From: Rhodothermales bacterium
GTDB lineage: Bacteria; Bacteroidota; Rhodothermia; Rhodothermales; UBA10348
Length of the DNA stretch: 64,000 bases
Assembly (NCBI GenBank): GCA_017643395.1
Contig: JAEPNP010000002.1
Coordinates: forward strand, 350,290-414,289
Reading direction: 5' to 3'
This document shows positions 35,617 to 45,460 of the stretch, in pieces. Position numbers and translations under genes: made by a program. The notes beneath the pieces are model-generated. The model was not told the DNA's origin, ran no database searches, and saw only the letters and a program-made list of their open reading frames with translations. The first letter of the stretch is position 1. The number at the start of each line of letters is the position of its first letter.

Positions 35617-37898
35617 TGCGCCGGTCGGGGGGGCTCCTAGCCGCCGCGCTGCTAATCGGCGCATTCTCGACGGCCCAGGCCAGGCAGGTTTCCTTGCTCG
35701 GGTTTGTGAGCGATGGGTCCAGTGGCAGGCCGATCGAACTCGCCAATGTCCTGGTGGCGCAGGGAGACCGGCTGATCGGGGGCACCACTGACGAGGAGGG
35801 CCGCTACCGCATTACCGACCTGTCGGAGGGCACCTGGGTGCTGCGGGTTTCCTTCGTAGGGTTTCAGACATTTGCCGATACCCTAGCCCTGGTCGACGGT
35901 GAAAGCCGGACCGTCAACGTGCGCCTTCAGCCCGGCGAGCAAGCACTTGGTGAGGTTGTGGTCGCCTCTGAGCGTACCTCCGGCGCCGCCCGGGTGACGG
36001 CCGGTCGGCAAACCCTGACACCCCAGGACGTGGAGTTGATTCCGTCTCCGGATCTGTCGGCAGACCTCGTCACCGCGCTGACCAGCCAACCGGGTGTGGT
36101 TTCGTTGGGCGATCGCGGGGGCCAGCTGTTCCTACGGGGTGGAGAGCCGACTCAGAATCTGGTTCAGCTGGATGGGGTGCTGTTGTACCAGCCGTTCCAC
36201 ATTCTGGGGTTCTTCTCCGCGTTCCCCTCTGACATTGTGCGGCGCGCAGATGTTTATGCCGGCGGGTTTGGAGCCCGGTATGGCGAGCGGGTCTCATCAG
36301 TGCTGGATATCTCTACCCGAAACGCCAACCTGTTCCGACGCGAGGGGGCGGCGACCCTCTCTCCATTCTCCATAGGCCTGGTGCTGGAGCAACCCCTCGC
36401 CGAGGGGAAGGCCTCTGCCCTGCTGTCGGCGCGACGCAGCCTGGTTCGCACCGGCGCCTCGGGCCTGGTAGACCAGGATCTGCCCTTCACGTTTGGGGAT
36501 GTGTTCGCCAAAGTGCACGCCGTGCTCAATCCCAACGCACGCGGCGAGCTGTTTGCGCTGCATACGTTCGACCGCGGCGGCCTGAACCCGACCGGCAGCG
36601 CGGCGGCGCGGGAGGTCGCCTGGCGCAACACGGCGCTGAGTTCAAGACTGCTCGTCATACCCCGGCAGCTTCCCGTAACCGCCGATGCTCGCGTCTCCTG
36701 GTCGCGCCTGCAAAGCGAACAACGCGCGGATGCCGCCGAAGTCCGTCGAGCCGACGTCGAGAACCTGCATTTCGCCATCGACGGGGTGTTCTACGGCCGA
36801 AGCGACGTGGCGTGGGGAGCCTCTGTGCGAACCGTGCGCCTTTCATCGGAGCTCGGAGGGCAGTTCCAGAACATCGAAGTCCGCAATCGCACCCTGGAGC
36901 ACGCCGGGGTGTATCTCGAGCCGAGGATCCGACCCTCACGTGGCCTGCGCATCGAACCAGGGATCCGAGCCCAGTTCTTCGACATTCGTTTCAGTCCCTT
37001 CCTGGAACCGCGGCTACGCGCTGCCTGGCAGGTCGGACCGGTGGAGTTCAGCGCAGCGGGCGGCATCTACTACCAGGCAGTACTCGGACTGAGCGACCGA
37101 CGGGACGCTGCCAGTGTGTTTACGGTCTGGACGCACACGCCTGGACCGTCAGACCTGACTGGGGACGTGCGGGCAGGTCGGGCACAGCGGGCAAAACATG
37201 CGATCGCGGGGGTGCGACTTGACGCCGGAAGCGGTATTGAAGTCGCCATCGAAGGCTATGTCAGGAAGCTCGACAACCTGTTCATTGCGGAGTGGACTGC
37301 TTTTCCCCGGTTCACCACCCGCCTGCAACCGGCGACAGGCAGAACGTCGGGGTTCGACATTCGTGGCGAGGTGCGACGAGGCGCATTCCAGCTCTACGGG
37401 ACGTATGGGTACGCGGCGACGCGCTATGAAGCCGAACAAAGTTCTCTGCTGCTTTGGTACGGCACTGAGCGACTGGCCTTCCACCCCCCGCATGACCGGC
37501 GTCACCAGGCGAACCTGTTGGCGGCCCTGCGCAAGCCGCGGTGGCAGCTCAGCGCGCGCTGGCAGTTCGGATCCGGGTTGCCGTTCAGCCGGGCCGTGGG
37601 CTTCGACGGATTCGCCCTCGTGGACGACGTTCGAAACGCCGGGGACTTCGAGGGGTCGCGCCGCGTGATCTATGCCGATCCGTTTGGCGCGAGGCTGCCG
37701 ACCTATCACCGACTTGATCTCTCGGCAGAGCGGACCTTCCGTCTCGAAGGCTGGGACTTGATCGTGCAGGCGAGCCTCATCAATGCCTACGATCGGCGAA
37801 ATCTCTTTTTCCTGGATGTGTTCACCCTGGACCGCGTGGATCAGCTCCCACGCGTGCCCTCGCTCGGCATCCGGGCCGAATTCGGAGGGGAGCGATGA
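35616..37898 (+). CDS. TonB-dependent outer-membrane receptor with carboxypeptidase-regulatory-like domain
   Basis: This 760-residue outer-membrane transporter has a signal peptide (GLLAAALLIGAFSTAQA), an N-terminal CarboxypepD_reg-like domain (VSLLGFVSDGSSGRPIELAN to VNVRLQPGEQ), a plug domain (SQPGVVSLGDRGGQLFLRGG, LVQLDGVLLYQPFHILGFFS, YAGGFGARYGERVSSVLDIS) and a beta barrel to the C-terminus. The start is taken as GTG 35616, which overlaps the preceding TAG by one base and lies directly before the signal peptide; longer in-frame starts would overlap the phosphoesterase. No SusD-like partner follows; instead it overlaps a DUF4249 lipoprotein by four bases, a common pairing in Bacteroidota. 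The ligand is unknown. Confidence 0.92.
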   Translation: MRRSGGLLAAALLIGAFSTAQARQVSLLGFVSDGSSGRPIELANVLVAQGDRLIGGTTDEEGRYRITDLSEGTWVLRVSFVGFQTFADTLALVDGESRTVNVRLQPGEQALGEVVVASERTSGAARVTAGRQTLTPQDVELIPSPDLSADLVTALTSQPGVVSLGDRGGQLFLRGGEPTQNLVQLDGVLLYQPFHILGFFSAFPSDIVRRADVYAGGFGARYGERVSSVLDISTRNANLFRREGAATLSPFSIGLVLEQPLAEGKASALLSARRSLVRTGASGLVDQDLPFTFGDVFAKVHAVLNPNARGELFALHTFDRGGLNPTGSAAAREVAWRNTALSSRLLVIPRQLPVTADARVSWSRLQSEQRADAAEVRRADVENLHFAIDGVFYGRSDVAWGASVRTVRLSSELGGQFQNIEVRNRTLEHAGVYLEPRIRPSRGLRIEPGIRAQFFDIRFSPFLEPRLRAAWQVGPVEFSAAGGIYYQAVLGLSDRRDAASVFTVWTHTPGPSDLTGDVRAGRAQRAKHAIAGVRLDAGSGIEVAIEGYVRKLDNLFIAEWTAFPRFTTRLQPATGRTSGFDIRGEVRRGAFQLYGTYGYAATRYEAEQSSLLLWYGTERLAFHPPHDRRHQANLLAALRKPRWQLSARWQFGSGLPFSRAVGFDGFALVDDVRNAGDFEGSRRVIYADPFGARLPTYHRLDLSAERTFRLEGWDLIVQASLINAYDRRNLFFLDVFTLDRVDQLPRVPSLGIRAEFGGER

Positions 37899-38782
37899 AG
37901 CGTGTCTATGCCACGACCTCCGTCTGGCTACTGGTCCTCGCTGCCCTGGTCTTCTTCACCGGCTGCGACGAGGAGGTCGTCGCGGTGACCGGGACGGACC
38001 GGGCGTATAGCCTGTATGGTGTGTTCAGCCCCCAACTGGATACGCAGTGGGTCAGGGTGTTCCCCATTGAAGGATCGCTCCGGCTGGCCGGTGATTCGCC
38101 GCTGGCCGCGACGGTTACATCGGATGTCGGGGGGCGCCCTGATGGCCGAGTCTGGACCGACAGCGTGATGATCGAGACCAGCGGCCAGTTTGCCCACGTC
38201 TTCTGGGCTCCCTTCAGCGCGGAGTACGAGCGGACGTACACCCTCAGGGTTTCCGGCGACGACGGGCGCATGTCGAGGGCCACCGCCACTGTGCCCCCTG
38301 AAACGGAGATGATCCTGCCGGCGCGCACGAACCAACCGGCGTCCGTTTTCAGCGTGCGCGTTCAGGGCGCTGCGCCAAACCTGATTCGCATTGAGATCAC
38401 CTATTCCGTGCGCTATCTCGGCTTTGGCGGCATCGAGATAGAGCGGTTCACCGTCGGGTATGACGATGAGGCCGTGCAAACATCCGGAGGTTGGGACATT
38501 CCGGTTAGCGCCGGACTGGATGTGGGAGGCCGGATGCGAGCCCTGGCCGCGGAAGGACTCAGGCGGGATGTGGCCGAGTTCAAGGTCTCGCGCATCGACG
38601 TGCGGCTCATCGTAGCCAACGCCGAATGGAAGCCGCCCGGCGGCTCGTTCGATGCCGACGTGCTCGTGCAACCCGGACTCATGTCCAACGTGACCAACGG
38701 GTTCGGCTTCCTGGGCGCGGGATATCGGCACCAGGCTTCGTGGATTCCGCTCGACACGCTGATCGTGTCCGGCGGCGGCTAG
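37895..38782 (+). CDS. DUF4249-like lipoprotein
   Basis: This 295-residue lipoprotein (lipobox VFFTGC, then DEEVVAVTG) matches the general pattern of DUF4249 proteins, which sit beside TonB-dependent receptors in Bacteroidota: a short N-terminus, then beta-rich domains with YSLYGVFSPQLDTQWVRV and SAEYERTYTLRVSG. It overlaps the receptor gene by four bases and is the last gene of the operon. It may act as a surface accessory to the receptor, analogous in position to SusD but not homologous to it. No catalytic motif is visible. Confidence 0.8.
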   Translation: MKRVYATTSVWLLVLAALVFFTGCDEEVVAVTGTDRAYSLYGVFSPQLDTQWVRVFPIEGSLRLAGDSPLAATVTSDVGGRPDGRVWTDSVMIETSGQFAHVFWAPFSAEYERTYTLRVSGDDGRMSRATATVPPETEMILPARTNQPASVFSVRVQGAAPNLIRIEITYSVRYLGFGGIEIERFTVGYDDEAVQTSGGWDIPVSAGLDVGGRMRALAAEGLRRDVAEFKVSRIDVRLIVANAEWKPPGGSFDADVLVQPGLMSNVTNGFGFLGAGYRHQASWIPLDTLIVSGGG

Positions 38783-39144
38783 AGGTTCTTGGGACCGGAG
38801 CGCGAGTTCCGGGCGGATACGACGTGGGATTTGCGCCCCGTTTTCCACTCGGCGACACCCGATCCGGCGGCCCGAGGTGGAATACCCCCCCGGATTACAC
38901 CTAACCACGCCAAAAGACGGGCTGCTTGTGGAATAGGGGCGCGGGTTTCCATGTCAGGTCCGGCGGGGGGGCGAAATTGCCATGTCTGCCGCGGCCGGCG
39001 CCCGGGAGCCGTCTCAGGCGCGGCGGGGGCCTCCACGCCTGGCGCGGTCGGCGGGCAAACCGATCCCGCATTCGGGTTCGCGGCTCCGGAACGCGCGCCA
39101 AAACGCCTGCGAGCACCCGCCGGGGCACCACCGACCCAGGAGCC
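38783..39144. other. 362-bp convergent intergenic region, no gene seen
   Basis: This very GC-rich gap separates the DUF4249 gene from the convergent addA-like gene. A 121-codon open frame (38789-39154) crosses it, but its translation is proline/arginine/glycine-rich without protein-like features and it runs into addA. I see no T-run hairpin here for either gene. Confidence 0.6.
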
Positions 39145-42100
39145 TCAGTCCTGAATTGGAATCAGGCTCGCATGGTGCGTCGACCAGAGGTAGGTCTGGA
39201 CCTCCCCGGCTGCGGCCAGCAGCCGGAGGGCATGCGCGTACCACCGGACCTGCATGCCGTGCTTGGTCGCGAGATCCTCGACAGCAATTGCGTCTGTCTT
39301 GTAGTCCACAACCATCCAGAGGTCACCCTTTCGCCACGCAAGGTCGATCACCCCGGTATGCAGCGTTTCCGGCTCGTCACCGTCTGCCGAGGCGACAAAG
39401 GTGTACGGCAGTTCTGCGTGCACCTCATCGGCATCCTGCAGCGCCAGCCACACGGGAGAGTTCAGGAGATCCTCGGCCGCCTTCAGCGCATCTGCCGTGC
39501 GCTGCGCGCGGTCTGAGGCCTCTATGCAGTCCGCTGCATGTCGAGCGGCCACGCGCTGAATCCAGCTCCCGTCAAGCGAACGGTGGCGGTTCAGGACCAG
39601 CGTCTCGAAGAGGTGGTGCACCAGCGTGCCGTACGTGCGGCCGCGCGACTCACCGGTCGCATCGAAGAAGTGCGTCTGCTCCCCGTCCTCGCTGGCGCTG
39701 GCCTCGGCGTACGTCGGGTGTCGTAGAGACTCCAGGATGGATTGCTCCTCCTCAAGCGCGGCTTCGATCTCTTCGATGGTCCGCTCCTCCGGCTGGGTAG
39801 CCTTCGGCGCGGGCCCTCCCTCGAAGGCGGGTAGTTCGAAAACTCCCCGGGCCAACGGACTCCACGGTCCGTCCACTTTGGACTGGTACGAGATCAGCAG
39901 CAACTGCTCGGCGCGAGTGGCCGCAACGTAGGTGAGTCGCAATTCCTCGGCCTGCTGCAGTTCCAGGTCCCGAACCCGGAGACCGGTCCAGTTGGGTGTC
40001 CAGGCCAGAATGTCCTTACGCCGGTTCGTGATCTGTCCGGACAGGACGGGCGTGCGACCGGAGCGATCCACGAACAGGTCATTTCCGGGGGGATTGGGCC
40101 AATGAGGGTCTGCCAGAATCACCACCTTTGCCTCAAGACCCTTCGCCTGGTGCACCGTCATCAGATTGACGGCATTGCCCTCCAGGGCATCAAGCGTCAA
40201 CTGCTCCGCCTCGATGTCGTCGCTTTCCAGTCGGTGCAGCTCGTCCACGATCTCCGGCCACGACAGTCCCTGCGCATCCCAGGATTGCACCAAAGCCATC
40301 AGTCGCACCAGCGACCCGGCGAGGCCGGCCCCACCTTCCCGGACGGCGAGGCCAGCCAGGACCCCGTGGTCCTCCAGCCAGCCTTCCAGCGCGGCCGCCG
40401 GAGGCCGGGCGGCAAGGCGTCGCGAGAGATCATCGAGCATGGCCAGCCCATCGGCCAAAGCCGGCCGCGGCTCCACGAGCCCACCGGCTCGGCGGGGCAT
40501 GCGCAGCGAACCGCCGCGCTCGATGAACTCGACAAGGTCCAGATCCGAAACGCCGCACATGGGGCCCCGCAGGAAGGCCAACTGGGCAATAGCGTCCTGT
40601 GCGAGCACGGCGTCCAGCGGATCGAGCAGCAGTCGCAGACTCTCGGACTTGCCGAGAGTCTTGCCGCCGGAGATGGCGTATGGGATATCCAGCCGATCCA
40701 GCGCTTCCACAAACCGGGGGATATAGGTCGCCGTACGGAAGAGAACCATCACATCTGACCAGCAGATCTCGTCCGGCGTGCTCAGCGCACGCCCCCCTTC
40801 CAGCTGCAACGAGCCGGATCGCACCAGTTGGGCGATGGCCTGCGCCACCAGCGGGGCCTCGGCTGAAACCAGATCCCCCCGCTTCTTGTGGGTCTTTTCT
40901 GGGATGGCGATGCGCAGCACGGCTTCCTCCTGTGGCTGCCCGTTCCCTGCGTAGGCCACAAGGTCCTCCCAGCGAGCCTGGCCGGGTGGCTGAAGCGGAT
41001 CCCTGAATGCCGGCGACAGGGCGCTGTTCACAAAGCCGCAGATGCGCGGATCGGAGCGGAAGTTTGTCGTCAGGGCAACGTCTACCCCATCGTGGTCCAG
41101 CAAGACCTGTTCGAACCGGTGAAATACATCGACGTCCGCCCGACGGAACCGGTAGATGGACTGTTTGTCGTCCCCGACGATGAACAGGGCACCGGGCGCG
41201 GGAGCGCACTTCCAGGCATCCTTCTCCTTTCTGTTCTCGGAGGTCAGGTAGAGCAGGATCTCAGCCTGCACCGGGTCGGTGTCCTGAAACTCGTCGACCA
41301 GAACGTGGGAGAACTTGCGCGCAAAGTGGGCGCGGTTCTCGGGGGAAGCCTGCAGCATGCGGCGCGCTCCCCAGAGTAGATCGTCGAAGGTCTGCTCGCC
41401 GCGGCGTCGCCGGGCCGCGCTGTACTCGGTAACCGCTTCATTGATGAACTGGCCGGCGTCAAAGAAGACGTAGTCCCGCCACTGAGCCAATGCCGGCTCC
41501 ACGTAGGTATCGACAAAGTCCCCGATGGAGTCCCGGATTTCCTTGGCGTACGCATTCAACTCCGAGCCTCGAACGCCCCACCGGCTTAGCACACAGCTTC
41601 TCCCCGACAGCCTGCGCGCACCGTGCAGAAAGCGCGCGCGCGCCGTGACCGAGTCAAGCGGCTGCCGCTCGAGAGACCTGACCAACGCCCTTACTTCCTT
41701 CAGCAGCTCATCCTCGCCGACGGTGATCTGCGTACGCGCGGTGATCTCGTCCAGCTTGGCCACCACCCTCTCACACGCGGGCTGAAGGTCGGGGCACGGC
41801 GGCTGCAGCGTCAGTCCGGTAAGTGGCACGTCCTCATTGTTGGCGCAGTCTGAAAAGAACTCGAACAGGTCCTCTGGGTCGAGGTCCACCGCCTCCAGCC
41901 GCTTGAGCCACTTTGCAGCGGAGCGCGCGACGAAACCGCTCCAGAATCGACGCCGATGCGCCATGACGGCGCCGGGATCGATGTGTCGGAAGTCCGGGGT
42001 GATTCCCGCCTCGAACGGACGCTCCCTAAGCAGTCGCCCGCAGAATGCATGCACCGTCCCGATGAAGACGTGCTCCAGTCGTCGCAGCGCGGCCTGAACG

Positions 42101-42477
42101 TGTTCGAGTTCGCGCTGCCAGGCCTCCTGATTATCGTCTGTGGTCTCCTGAGCCCGGTCCCTCAGCACCCCCTCAGTGTCGCGCAGGGAATCACCAAATC
42201 GCGTGCGCAACTCACCCGCTGCCTTGATGGTGAACGTGATCGCGGCCAGGCGACGGGCATCCACGCCAGAGCGCACCAGCGCCACCATGCGATCTACCAG
42301 GGAGCGGGTCTTTCCACTCCCGGCCCCCGCCCGCACGACAATGTTGCGGTCCAACACAATGGACCTGTCCTGCAGCACCGGCACGCGCAGGTCTTGTTCA
42401 CCGCGAATGACGCGCCGCGCCGGTTCATCCGGGGGAAGTTGCATGCTGGCTACGAAACTGAGTTCAGACTGACTCAC
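39145..42477 (-). CDS. addA: AddA-like UvrD-family helicase/nuclease
   Basis: With the adjacent AddB-like protein this forms a helicase-nuclease that processes double-strand breaks for RecA (the RecBCD-equivalent). The 1110-residue protein has the SF1A helicase motifs: Walker A VVRAGAGSGKTRSLVDRM, motif Ia ITFTIKAAGELRTRF, Walker B VLVDEFQDTDPVQAEIL, motif III FIVGDDKQSIYRFR, motif IV NFRSDPRI, and MTVHQAKGLEAKVVIL and YVAATRAEQLLL near the end. The C-terminal ~180 residues carry the PD-(D/E)XK nuclease motifs (GTLVHHLFETL, GVIDLAWRKGDLWMVVDYKTD). It overlaps addB by four bases. Chi-like recognition sequences cannot be inferred. Confidence 0.88.
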   Translation of the reverse strand: MSQSELSFVASMQLPPDEPARRVIRGEQDLRVPVLQDRSIVLDRNIVVRAGAGSGKTRSLVDRMVALVRSGVDARRLAAITFTIKAAGELRTRFGDSLRDTEGVLRDRAQETTDDNQEAWQRELEHVQAALRRLEHVFIGTVHAFCGRLLRERPFEAGITPDFRHIDPGAVMAHRRRFWSGFVARSAAKWLKRLEAVDLDPEDLFEFFSDCANNEDVPLTGLTLQPPCPDLQPACERVVAKLDEITARTQITVGEDELLKEVRALVRSLERQPLDSVTARARFLHGARRLSGRSCVLSRWGVRGSELNAYAKEIRDSIGDFVDTYVEPALAQWRDYVFFDAGQFINEAVTEYSAARRRRGEQTFDDLLWGARRMLQASPENRAHFARKFSHVLVDEFQDTDPVQAEILLYLTSENRKEKDAWKCAPAPGALFIVGDDKQSIYRFRRADVDVFHRFEQVLLDHDGVDVALTTNFRSDPRICGFVNSALSPAFRDPLQPPGQARWEDLVAYAGNGQPQEEAVLRIAIPEKTHKKRGDLVSAEAPLVAQAIAQLVRSGSLQLEGGRALSTPDEICWSDVMVLFRTATYIPRFVEALDRLDIPYAISGGKTLGKSESLRLLLDPLDAVLAQDAIAQLAFLRGPMCGVSDLDLVEFIERGGSLRMPRRAGGLVEPRPALADGLAMLDDLSRRLAARPPAAALEGWLEDHGVLAGLAVREGGAGLAGSLVRLMALVQSWDAQGLSWPEIVDELHRLESDDIEAEQLTLDALEGNAVNLMTVHQAKGLEAKVVILADPHWPNPPGNDLFVDRSGRTPVLSGQITNRRKDILAWTPNWTGLRVRDLELQQAEELRLTYVAATRAEQLLLISYQSKVDGPWSPLARGVFELPAFEGGPAPKATQPEERTIEEIEAALEEEQSILESLRHPTYAEASASEDGEQTHFFDATGESRGRTYGTLVHHLFETLVLNRHRSLDGSWIQRVAARHAADCIEASDRAQRTADALKAAEDLLNSPVWLALQDADEVHAELPYTFVASADGDEPETLHTGVIDLAWRKGDLWMVVDYKTDAIAVEDLATKHGMQVRWYAHALRLLAAAGEVQTYLWSTHHASLIPIQD

Positions 42478-45395
42478 CGGCGCCTCCGACTGACATACTT
42501 CTCCGCCCAGGTCCAGCCGCGCAGTTCTTCTCCAGGCGCGGCTGCCGGCACGCCGTCGCCGCCAGGATCGTCTACCAGCCCCGCATCAAGTTTCGCCTGC
42601 ATCTCGGAACGCCGTTGATACAGGTCGCCGCAGACCCGCCGGTAGTCGCACCACTTGCAATGTCGCGAGGGCTCCACCGAGGCCCCGTACGTGCCATGTC
42701 GGGCCAGGTCCAGTTGACTACCCAGCAGCTGTGCGATGGTCTCCCGGTCCGGAGGCGAGGCGTAGGCGGTCTGGCCGGCAGCATCTCCCGACACGAACAG
42801 ATAGCCGGACTCGTCGACGCGCTCACCGCGAAGCTGCTCATAGGCATACGCATACAGGACCCACTGGAGTCTTCTGCCATCGTCAAGCAGGTCCTGCTCG
42901 TTGAAGTCGTCGGATCGACCCGTCTTGTAGTCCGTGATGACCACGCCGCGCGCGGTGCGCTCCACCACATCGATGCGTCCGCGCAGCAGCAGGCCCGTGC
43001 CGTCCAGATCGAGGCGGAACTCTCCCACCTGATCGGCCTCGCTCTCCTGTCGCCAGGGCTGCACGCCGAATCCGAGCTCGGCGGCTACCACCTCCCGTTC
43101 AACGGACGTGACTACCTGCGCAATTCGCCGCAGCTCGCGCAGTTTTCTGTTCCACAGGTACTCGTTCGGCGGCTCGTTGCCCTTGCGGAACGTCTTGAAC
43201 CCGGCCAGAAGCAGGGCCTCTAGCGCAGAGGTGTCGTCGGCGCGAACCTCCCCGGCCATGATCCGGCTGTTGAACGTGCTCAGCGCATCGTGTACCAGAC
43301 TGCCATTCTCGAGCGGCGTCATCCACTCCCCGCGCTTGCGCTCTCGCAGTTCTGGTACACCCAGAATCTGGCCCTGAAAAAACTGGAAGGGACAGGTTGC
43401 CAGCTTCTGCAATCGGGACGGGGACAGCGGTGACTCAAGCAATCGACTCGCAGTCCCCGTGGGCCCGACGAAGCCATCCCATTCCGTAAAGGCCGACGAT
43501 GCCCGTGCCTCCCGTGCCTCGATACCGCGCGCGGCGGCCGGCAGATGCAACTCCATGAGCCTGCGCCCCACCTCCTGCCGGCGCACACCCAGTACGGCCG
43601 CCGTCAACCCGCGAGCAGGGGTCAGGCGGACCCTGCGCGCCGTGCCGTACTCCCGCTCCAACTCCAGGAAGGAGGATGCAGGACCGGCGTCGGAATCATC
43701 CGCGATGCGCCCCTCTGAGACGACCACCGCCACAGACTGCCGGGCTCGGGCCAGGGCCCGACGCAGCGCCAGTCGGCGACGTTCCACCCGATCCTCTGAC
43801 GTCAGGGGCGCCGAGAGGCGCTCGAACGCGCGACAAAAGTCATCCGGGAGAAACACATCCTCGACGGGAGACGGCAAAAAACTGCCCGCATCCATTCCGA
43901 CCACAAACAGATGCGCTCTACCCGCAAGCGCCGCCGAATCCAGCGGCGTGAAATGAATCGTGCCGGGTTTGTCAAGACGAGCGTGAACGATCAGCGTGTC
44001 CAGCCACTCGGCGAAGCGGGCCACCAGATGCGGGCCGCTATGGCTGGAGTCCGGGCCATCTGCCATCTGCGCGAGGCGGGAGATCAGCTCCGCGCGCCCG
44101 CGCGCTGCGGCGGACTCCGGGTTTTCGTCCGCCGGCACGAGCGCCTCCACAAATCGACGCAGCCGATCTGCAAACCCGTGCAGCGTGTCGTCCGGGGCCG
44201 GCACATAGTCGAACAGGCGGTCCACGGCCCGTTCCGCATCCCGCACCCGCTTGAACCGGATCCGGGCGCTCTTCTCGCGCTCGGTGCCGGCCGCCTGATC
44301 TTTTTCCTCCTGCACGCCCTTGCGCAGCCCCTGGAACGCCTTGCGATATGCGGCTCGCGTGCCGGCCACATGCACCTCAATCAACCAGGAGACCGCCTGA
44401 TGCGGTGCCACGTTGTCCGGCAAGGTGACAAACCCGCTTCTCAGCAGGCGCACCAGCTCCAACGAATCCTGACCGGACGCCAACCAGGCCAGAAGCAGTC
44501 GCACCGCCTGACCAACCGGCAGATCTGACAGCGGAACGCCTGCGGCGCTCGTTGCCTGGAATCCGCGCCGTCCAGCTTCCTTGATAAGTAGGGGCAGATA
44601 GGGCGTGTGGCGTGGATAGGCGACCTCCACGGAGTCGATCGGCAGGCCTCGGCGGACCACCTCATTGAAAACGAACCTGGCCTCATCCTCCACGGCCCCT
44701 ACGCGCACCAGATCGGGCGTGGGTCCGCAATCACCGACTGCAAAGCCAACTCGCTCCCAGTCGGAAAAGACCGCACCAGCCGAGCCCGCCTCGTGCTCCG
44801 TGGAATCGCCGACCACAAAGCAGGCTTCCGCCCTGTCGGCAGCCTTTTCAATGAAGCTGCGCGCCGCATCGGAAACCGGTGTGTCCTCCAGGATCAATAC
44901 CGTACCGGGAGGCGCAGTCTTCGAGAGCGCGAACTCGGCCTGCACCAGCCGCTCGGTCTCGTCGACGGCCCCCTCGGCATACAGCCATTTGGTGAAGGCG
45001 TGGTACACCTCCGACACTTCCTTCCCAAGGCGGCCGGGCACGCCTGACTTGTATTCGTCGGGCGAGATGCCCGTAAGCCGCATCAGGCGCGCGCTTCTGG
45101 CCAGTTGCTGACCGGACCAGCCCAGGGACTCCAGCCGGCGAAAGTCGAATCCCCGCAGGACGGCGTCCATGCCCAACACCTGACTCAGGTCCGGCAGGCG
45201 GGAAACCGCACGGTCCGGAAATGCCTCAGCAAGGACGGCCTCTGCCAGGGTGCCCGGGGTGTACGGGCGCACGCCCAGCGTCGCAAGTCCGCTCCTTGCC
45301 CAGGCTGCTACAATCTTGCGCCCGGCCTGCGGAGACGGAACCAGCAGGGTCTTCTGACCGGGTCGAGCGAGTATTTCCTGAAGCGATTCGGGCAT
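42474..45395 (-). CDS. addB: AddB-like PD-(D/E)XK nuclease with Fe-S cysteines
   Basis: This 973-residue protein is the likely partner of the AddA-like helicase. The N-terminal helicase-like part is degenerate: VPSPQAGRKIVAAW stands where a Walker A would be and lacks GK(T/S), as in AddB/RexB proteins that do not unwind DNA. The C-terminal nuclease domain has LLLRGRIDVVERTARGVVI followed by TDYKTGRSDDF (D and D-x-K motifs). Four cysteines flank it, one in LATCPFQFFQGQ and three in HCKWCDYRRVCG, which matches the iron-sulfur staple of AddB-type nucleases. It is the upstream gene of a two-gene operon with addA (4-bp overlap). Confidence 0.87.
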   Translation of the reverse strand: MPESLQEILARPGQKTLLVPSPQAGRKIVAAWARSGLATLGVRPYTPGTLAEAVLAEAFPDRAVSRLPDLSQVLGMDAVLRGFDFRRLESLGWSGQQLARSARLMRLTGISPDEYKSGVPGRLGKEVSEVYHAFTKWLYAEGAVDETERLVQAEFALSKTAPPGTVLILEDTPVSDAARSFIEKAADRAEACFVVGDSTEHEAGSAGAVFSDWERVGFAVGDCGPTPDLVRVGAVEDEARFVFNEVVRRGLPIDSVEVAYPRHTPYLPLLIKEAGRRGFQATSAAGVPLSDLPVGQAVRLLLAWLASGQDSLELVRLLRSGFVTLPDNVAPHQAVSWLIEVHVAGTRAAYRKAFQGLRKGVQEEKDQAAGTEREKSARIRFKRVRDAERAVDRLFDYVPAPDDTLHGFADRLRRFVEALVPADENPESAAARGRAELISRLAQMADGPDSSHSGPHLVARFAEWLDTLIVHARLDKPGTIHFTPLDSAALAGRAHLFVVGMDAGSFLPSPVEDVFLPDDFCRAFERLSAPLTSEDRVERRRLALRRALARARQSVAVVVSEGRIADDSDAGPASSFLELEREYGTARRVRLTPARGLTAAVLGVRRQEVGRRLMELHLPAAARGIEAREARASSAFTEWDGFVGPTGTASRLLESPLSPSRLQKLATCPFQFFQGQILGVPELRERKRGEWMTPLENGSLVHDALSTFNSRIMAGEVRADDTSALEALLLAGFKTFRKGNEPPNEYLWNRKLRELRRIAQVVTSVEREVVAAELGFGVQPWRQESEADQVGEFRLDLDGTGLLLRGRIDVVERTARGVVITDYKTGRSDDFNEQDLLDDGRRLQWVLYAYAYEQLRGERVDESGYLFVSGDAAGQTAYASPPDRETIAQLLGSQLDLARHGTYGASVEPSRHCKWCDYRRVCGDLYQRRSEMQAKLDAGLVDDPGGDGVPAAAPGEELRGWTWAEKYVSRRRR

Positions 45396-45460
45396 GTTAC
45401 CCGAATACTAGCGCCCGGATATGTCAGTCAAGTGTCACACCCTGGTTGTCCACAGGAAAC

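Noticed and set aside
38789-39154. 121-codon plus-strand open frame in the convergent gap
   Set aside because: Low-complexity P/R/G/A composition, no start signal, runs into the 3' end of the addA-like gene; expected by chance in very GC-rich DNA.
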